DNA of 64,000 nucleotides from Streptomyces sp. CMB-StM0423 (GTDB lineage Bacteria > Actinomycetota > Actinomycetes > Streptomycetales > Streptomycetaceae). The position numbers and the translations under genes were made by a program. The stretch covers positions 5,240,501 through 5,304,500 of the forward strand of contig NZ_CP025407.1 of NCBI RefSeq assembly GCF_002847285.1, in the 5' to 3' direction. The notes beneath the pieces are model-generated. The model did not search any database. It had not been told where the DNA came from and saw nothing but the letters and a program-made list of their open reading frames with translations. Below, in pieces: positions 59,583 through 64,000 of this stretch; the stretch's first letter is position 1; each line of letters opens with the position of its first letter.

Positions 59583-60519
59583 AGAGGCGGGCTATGTCCG
59601 GGATGGCGGCCTTCGGTTTGCGGCGCGGGGGCATGCGGCCCAGGAGGCAGATGTAGCGCGTGGCGCGATGGCGCTGGCCCGCGGCCTCGTACGGGGCGAG
59701 CAGTTCGAGCATGCGCTCGTCGTCCGCGTTGCGTTCGCGAACCAGGGTGTAGCCCACGATGCGGGGCAGGTGCAGGTCGCCGACCGTGACCGCGTCGGCG
59801 GCGCCGATGACGCGCTGAAGGGTTTCCGCCGCCGTCCAGGGGCCGATGCCCGGGATGGCGGTGAGGCGGCGGGTGGCGGCTTCGAGGTCCATGTCCGCCG
59901 CCGCCTGGAGGGCACGGGCGCGGCGGACGGCTCGTACGATCGTCGCCGCGCGCTTGCCGTCGACGCCCGCGCGGTGCCACTCCCAGGACGGGATCATCGC
60001 CCAGCCGCGCGCGTCCGGCATCACCCGCATCCGCAGCTCCGTCCCCGCAGGACCCGGGGCCTCGGTGCCGTAGCGGTACAGCAGCAGGCGCCAGGAGCGG
60101 TACGCCTCGTCCGTGGTGACCTTCTGCTCCAGCACCGACGGGATCAGCGACTCCAGCACCACGCCGGTGCGGATAAGGCGCAGCCCCGGATGGCGGCGGC
60201 GGGCCTCGTGGACGACGCGGTGGCGCGGCGTGAACGGCTCCGGGTCGTCCTCCGCGCCCAGCAGCGCCGGGAGGCCCTCCAGCAGCCACTCCGCGCCCGG
60301 GCCCCACGCCTCGGCGGCTACCGCCCCGCCCGCCGGGGCGACGCGCAGCGTGCCGGGGCCCGCGGGGGTGTGGCTCGCCCGCCAGACCGCACCGTCCGCG
60401 ACGCGGAACGCCGGATCGCCCGGCCCCCGCCGCAGCACGCCCAGGGTGCGCCACAGGTCGTACGGGCCCGGGGGTGCCCAGGTCCGGGTGCGGGCGCGGT
60501 GGTCGGGGGCGGCGGACAC
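59581..60519 (-). CDS. HhH-GPD DNA glycosylase, AlkA-like
   Basis: 312 aa. The C-terminal half carries the helix-hairpin-helix LTAIPGIGPWTAAETLQRV followed by the catalytic Asp in TVGDLHLPRIV, the AlkA/3-methyladenine glycosylase arrangement; LIPSVLEQKVTTDEA is the conserved upstream helix. The N-terminal domain (about 1-110) is beta-rich, as in AlkA. It would excise alkylated purines to start base excision repair. No Fe-S cysteines are present, unlike MutY/Nth. Start ATG at 60519. Confidence 0.9.
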   Translation of the reverse strand: MSAAPDHRARTRTWAPPGPYDLWRTLGVLRRGPGDPAFRVADGAVWRASHTPAGPGTLRVAPAGGAVAAEAWGPGAEWLLEGLPALLGAEDDPEPFTPRHRVVHEARRRHPGLRLIRTGVVLESLIPSVLEQKVTTDEAYRSWRLLLYRYGTEAPGPAGTELRMRVMPDARGWAMIPSWEWHRAGVDGKRAATIVRAVRRARALQAAADMDLEAATRRLTAIPGIGPWTAAETLQRVIGAADAVTVGDLHLPRIVGYTLVRERNADDERMLELLAPYEAAGQRHRATRYICLLGRMPPRRKPKAAIPDIARL

Positions 60520-60645
60520 GTCGCACGACTCTAGCCGCCGCCACCGACAGCCCCGGCGGCGGCCGGTGCCGGGAGTTGCCCGCGCCGCGGCGCCTCGCCC
60601 GCACGGCCCGCGGCCGCGCCTCCGGCGACCGGCGCGCGCCCCTTC

Positions 60646-61989
60646 TCAGCGGCGGCCCTGGTACGACGCCGAACTCGCCCTCGCCGCGCCCAGCCTGTCG
60701 TACAGCCGCACCCCCGGGCAGTCCGTCGCGAAGCCGTCCCGGTGCCCCGAGATGACGTTCAGCCTGACCCGCGTCCCGCTGGTGTACTTGCCGCCGCCCG
60801 ACACCTTCGTCTGCTTGCTCTCCGGGTTCTTGCCGAACAGGCCGAGCTTCCACGCCGTCAGCCGCGACACCGCGTTGACCGCGGCCTGCGACGGCGCCGC
60901 CGAGTCGTAGCTGCCGAGGACGGCGATGCCCACGCTGTTGTGGTTGAAGCCGTACGTGTGCGCCCCCAGGACCGCGCGCGTGACGCCGCCCGCCCGGCCC
61001 TCGTAGACGCGGCCGCACTTGTCGACAAGGAAGTTGTAGCCGAGGTCGGCCCAGTTCAGGCTCTGGGTGTGGTAGCGGTATATGCCGCGGATCAGGCCGG
61101 GTGCCTCGGCGCAGCGGTAGTTGTTGCCCGTCGCCGAGTGGTGGAGGAAGGCGATGTTCACGGTCTTCGTGTAGCGGTACCCCTTCGCCCGCTTGCTCTC
61201 GTCCGCGCCCCAGCCCGTGCGCGTGACGATCTTCGGCCGCGGGCCGACGAACGGCCGGGCGGCGGCGGGCAGGGCGGGGTTGAGGCGGACGGCATCCCCT
61301 TCCGACGCGGCCTTGGTCTGCGCGGCGATCCGGTCCGCGGCGGCGGTGCCGGCCGCCCGCGCCCTGTCCGTTCCCGCCCCCGCGCCGCCCGGGTCGATCA
61401 ACTCGGCGGTCAGCCCCCGCGGCAGCCGCGCCGCGCCGGCCGCGTCCGCCGACCGCGACCGCGCGGGTACGACGCGGATCTCGACCCCCGCCGAGTCACC
61501 CACCCACAGCGGCGCCGTGCCCCCGCGCCGGGCCGCCGGGCCGCCACGGGACTCGCCACCGGCCGCGGCACGGGACTCCGCACCCGACTCCGCACCCGAC
61601 TCCGCGCCGGGCCCCGGGCCGGGTGCGTCCGCGGCGTGCGCGTCCAGGTCCTGCCAGCCGGACCACCGGCCCGTCTCCGCCGACCTGGCCCGTACCCGCA
61701 CGCGCCCGGCCAGCTCCGCCTCCGGGTCCTCCCAGACGACGCCGACCATCGTGAACGGCCCGGTGTCCGGCTTCGACAGGCCCAACGTGCCCGCCCCGGG
61801 CCCGCGCGAGGACGAGCCGAGCGGCGCGAGCGGCAGTGACTGCGTACGGCCGCCGGGCTGCTCCGTCCGCGCGGCCCGCTCCGCCCGGGGGACCACGCCC
61901 GCCGAAGCGGGCGGCGCCGCGAGCGGCGTCAGCGGGGCGAGCAGCGCGGCGGCGGATATCGCGACGACCGAAGAAGAAAATGCATACAT
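60646..61989 (-). CDS. Secreted PGRP/amidase_2 N-acetylmuramoyl-L-alanine amidase
   Basis: 447 aa. Signal peptide 1-30 (SSVVAISAAALLAPLTPLAA). A variable N-terminal beta-rich region with a 12-base repeat encoding SGAE/ESGA units follows, then the peptidoglycan recognition domain (about 255-430): AFLHHSATGNNYRCAEAP with zinc His, LGYNFLVDKCGRVYEGR, GAHTYGFNHNSVGIAVLG, and SGHRDGFATDCPG with zinc His and Cys, so hydrolytic activity is expected. The ATG at 61989 has AAAGGA eight bases ahead; ATG at 61998 and a long upstream frame are less likely. Confidence 0.92.
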   Translation of the reverse strand: MYAFSSSVVAISAAALLAPLTPLAAPPASAGVVPRAERAARTEQPGGRTQSLPLAPLGSSSRGPGAGTLGLSKPDTGPFTMVGVVWEDPEAELAGRVRVRARSAETGRWSGWQDLDAHAADAPGPGPGAESGAESGAESRAAAGGESRGGPAARRGGTAPLWVGDSAGVEIRVVPARSRSADAAGAARLPRGLTAELIDPGGAGAGTDRARAAGTAAADRIAAQTKAASEGDAVRLNPALPAAARPFVGPRPKIVTRTGWGADESKRAKGYRYTKTVNIAFLHHSATGNNYRCAEAPGLIRGIYRYHTQSLNWADLGYNFLVDKCGRVYEGRAGGVTRAVLGAHTYGFNHNSVGIAVLGSYDSAAPSQAAVNAVSRLTAWKLGLFGKNPESKQTKVSGGGKYTSGTRVRLNVISGHRDGFATDCPGVRLYDRLGAARASSASYQGRR

Positions 61990-62071
61990 ATGACGCATCC
62001 TTTCCACACCCCCCACCGCTGTCCATTTGCCCCTGCCGGACGGAGTAACGCGACGGCGTAACCTGACGGCG

Positions 62072-62815
62072 ATGAACCCCACCGCCGCCACCCCCGCCGC
62101 CCTGCTCGACGCCGCCCTCGCCACCGACCCGGCCCGCCCCCTGGTCACGTACTACGACGACACCACCGGTGAGCGCGTCGAACTGTCCGTCGCCACCCTC
62201 GCCAACTGGGTGGCCAAGACCGCGAACCTCCTCCAGGGCGACCTCGCCGCCGAGCCCGGCGACCGGCTCGCGCTGCTCCTGCCCGCCCACTGGCAGACCG
62301 CCGTCTGGCTGCTGGCCTGTGCCGCGACCGGCGTCACCGCGGTGCCCGCCGACCCCGACCCGGCCGCCGCCGACCTCGTCGTCAGCGGTCCCGACGCGCT
62401 GGAGCAGGCCCGCGCCTGCACCGGCGAGCGGGTCGCCCTCAGCCTGCGCCCGCTCGGCGCCCGCTTCCCGCAGACCCCGGAGGGCTTCCTCGACTACGCC
62501 GTGGAGGTGCCGGGACAGGGCGACCGCTTCCAGCCGTACGCCCCCGCCGACCCGGACGCGCCGGCGCTCGAAGCGCCCGGCGCCCGGTTCACCGCCGCCG
62601 AGCTGGTCGCCCGCGCCCGGGCGGACGCGGAGTCGCGCGCGCTCGCGCCGGGCTCCCGCACCCTCTCGACACTCGGGTACGACACGTGGGAAGGGCTCTC
62701 CGCGGGCCTCTACGCCCCCCTGGCCGCCGGCGCGGGGGTCGTGCTCTGCCCGCACCTGGACCGGCTCACCCCCGAGCAGCAGGAGAAGCGCAGGGCCGAC
62801 GAGCGAGTCTCGTAA
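62072..62815 (+). CDS. TIGR03089 family protein (acyl-adenylate-forming-like)
   Basis: 247 aa. Related to the N-terminal part of AMP-dependent synthetases: TYYDDTTGERVELSVATLAN, NWVAKTANLLQGDLAAEPGD, LLPAHWQTAVWLLACAATG. The ATP-binding loops and the C-terminal adenylation lid are absent, so it is a cut-down form of about half the usual length; the actinobacterial family is known only as TIGR03089. ATG at 62072. Divergent from the amidase, ahead of the LCP gene. Confidence 0.88.
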   Translation: MNPTAATPAALLDAALATDPARPLVTYYDDTTGERVELSVATLANWVAKTANLLQGDLAAEPGDRLALLLPAHWQTAVWLLACAATGVTAVPADPDPAAADLVVSGPDALEQARACTGERVALSLRPLGARFPQTPEGFLDYAVEVPGQGDRFQPYAPADPDAPALEAPGARFTAAELVARARADAESRALAPGSRTLSTLGYDTWEGLSAGLYAPLAAGAGVVLCPHLDRLTPEQQEKRRADERVS

Positions 62816-62974
62816 CGCCGTCCCGTGCCACCCTCCCCGAGCGACGCGCGCGGGCGAAGTTATCGGGCGTAGCGCCGCATTCGTGATGCGATGTACCGAA
62901 TGCGGCGGGCCGTACGACCCCCGGGGGTGCCCGGCCGTCTGCACACGTGGACAACGGCCGAATGAGTGTGAGGG

Positions 62975-64000
62975 ATGGGCGCAGACGAGACCGGCCCGCG
63001 GGAGGGCGCATCCCCGTACCGGGAAGACCCCCGGCCGCCCCGCCGCCCCCGCAGCCGCCGCCGCGTCCTCGCCCGCCGCGTCGGCCTCGGCCTGGCCCTC
63101 TTCGTCCTCGCCCTCTCCGGCGTCGGCTGGTACTTCTACCAGCGCTTCGACAGCAACATCACCGTCGACTCCGCCACCGCCCGCGAGCTGAAGCGCCACG
63201 AGGAGGACCGCCCCCCGCCCGCCGCCAGCGGGGCCACCAACATCCTCGTCATCGGCTCCGACTCCCGCGCGGGCAGCGAGCGGTACGGCCACGACACCGG
63301 CGTCGAACGCTCCGACACCGCCGTGCTCCTGCACCTCGCCGGCGACCGCGACAGCGTCACCGCCGTGAGCATCCCGCGCGACCTCATGGTCCGGATCCCC
63401 GACTGCCGCCGCCCCGGCGGCGGGACGAGCGGCAAGCAGGTCAACCAGTTCAACTTCAGCTTCGCCTCCGGCGGCGCCGCGTGCACGATCCGCGTGGTGG
63501 AGAAGCTCATCGGCGTGCGCGTCGACCACCACGTCATCGCGGACTTCCAGGGCTTCAAGGAAGTCGTGGACGCCGTGGACGGCGTCGAGGTATGTCTGCC
63601 GGCGGCGGTGCATGACAAATCGGCCAAGCTTCGGCTGCCCAGGGGCCGCCAGGTGCTCGACGGAGAGCACGCGCTCGGCTACGTACGGGCACGCAAGTCC
63701 CTCGACGGCGGCAGCGACACCCAGCGCATGTCGCGGCAGCAGGAGTTCATGGCCTCGCTCGTCAACAAGGTGCAGAGCAACGGCGTGCTCTTCAACCCGA
63801 TGCGCCTGGCCCCGCTGCTGGACGCGGTGACCTCCGCGCTCACCGCCAACGAGGAGTTGTCGTCGCTCACCGAGTTGTACGACCTCGTGCGCGTCGTCCG
63901 TGACGTGCCGAAAGAGCGCGTGCACTTCATGACCGTGCCACGCCGCCCGTACCGCCTGGACTCCAACCGCGACGAACTGGCGCAGCCGGCGGCGCGAGAA
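62975..64000 (+). CDS. LCP family glycopolymer transferase, 3' end outside the window
   Basis: 342 codons are visible and the frame is still open at the window edge. A basic, Pro-rich cytoplasmic segment (1-30), one membrane helix (about 34-52, GLGLALFVLALSGVGWYFY) and the LCP domain: NILVIGSDSRAG, SDTAVLLHLAGD, VSIPRDLMVRIP (SxPRD), NQFNFSFASGGAACTI, VVDAVDGVEVCLP and LGYVRARKSLDGGSDTQRM with the conserved Arg residues. ATG at 62975 behind GTGAGG. Same family as the gene at 56945 but only distantly alike in sequence. Confidence 0.93.
   Translation, partial: MGADETGPREGASPYREDPRPPRRPRSRRRVLARRVGLGLALFVLALSGVGWYFYQRFDSNITVDSATARELKRHEEDRPPPAASGATNILVIGSDSRAGSERYGHDTGVERSDTAVLLHLAGDRDSVTAVSIPRDLMVRIPDCRRPGGGTSGKQVNQFNFSFASGGAACTIRVVEKLIGVRVDHHVIADFQGFKEVVDAVDGVEVCLPAAVHDKSAKLRLPRGRQVLDGEHALGYVRARKSLDGGSDTQRMSRQQEFMASLVNKVQSNGVLFNPMRLAPLLDAVTSALTANEELSSLTELYDLVRVVRDVPKERVHFMTVPRRPYRLDSNRDELAQPAARE

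Noticed and set aside
1..64000. CRISPR arrays, insertion sequences, prophage or integrase genes
   Set aside because: No regularly spaced identical repeats, no transposase or integrase motifs and no flanking inverted repeats were seen; the accessory cassettes carry no mobility genes.

Overview
The window is very GC-rich, with strong third-position GC bias, GTG starts, leaderless-looking starts and a tRNA-Leu with a UAA anticodon whose codon (TTA) is almost unused. This points to the chromosome of a Streptomyces or a close relative (Streptomycetaceae). Gene order (two Rpf muralysins, eno, divIC, DUF501, ppx, ndh, cfa, cbs ... hutU ... sigI ... purK/purE ... dipeptidase) matches from memory the S. 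coelicolor block around SCO3098 to SCO3058. Most of the window is therefore conserved core, interrupted by accessory inserts.

Layout. 1-6.9 kb: end of a P450, two resuscitation-promoting-factor (Rpf) muralysins (the second behind a c-di-AMP riboswitch), enolase, DivIC, DUF501 and exopolyphosphatase. 6.9-10.4 kb: an accessory cassette with a divergent promoter loaded with copies of a perfect palindromic operator. It drives an operon of a HATPase protein, an orphan class I aminoacyl-tRNA-synthetase-like enzyme and an ASCH protein, and in the other direction a GntR regulator with a YdcF-type protein. 10.7-13.7 kb: NDH-2 and a cyclopropane fatty acid synthase. 13.9-17.1 kb: a four-gene, translationally coupled operon that looks like a WXG100/type VII secretion substrate set. 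17.1-32 kb: cystathionine beta-synthase, SGNH hydrolases, RpiR regulator, bldA tRNA, MacB-type ABC transporter, thiolase, Bax-inhibitor-1 protein. 32.4-40.6 kb: a PPOX-fold protein, a decayed APC permease, a group IV decarboxylase, and the histidine utilisation run hutU / M20 hydrolase / hutF / hutI. 40.7-49.7 kb: TAP-like lipoprotein hydrolase, SigI-type sigma factor with STAS and HATPase partners, two-component system, GtrA protein, purK-purE. 50.4-52.3 kb: a WhiJ/DUF397 developmental cluster. 52.5-64 kb: membrane dipeptidase, a second riboswitch-controlled Rpf fused to an M23 peptidase, UDP-glucose dehydrogenase, two LCP proteins, acyl-CoA dehydrogenase, AlkA-like glycosylase, PGRP amidase, TIGR03089 protein.

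How it fits together. Cell-wall remodelling is the main theme: three Rpf muralysins, one M23 domain, an amidase, a dipeptidase and two LCP ligases. Two of the muralysins share regulatory layers: a GTG(N6)GNCAC Crp-type motif, then a ydaO-class c-di-AMP riboswitch. Development is the second theme. bldA is in the window, and in-frame TTA codons turn up in seven genes, all in the accessory cassettes or the WhiJ-like cluster and none that I noticed in a housekeeping gene.

The least-described element is the 6.9-10.4 kb GntR-controlled cassette around the stand-alone synthetase-like protein.
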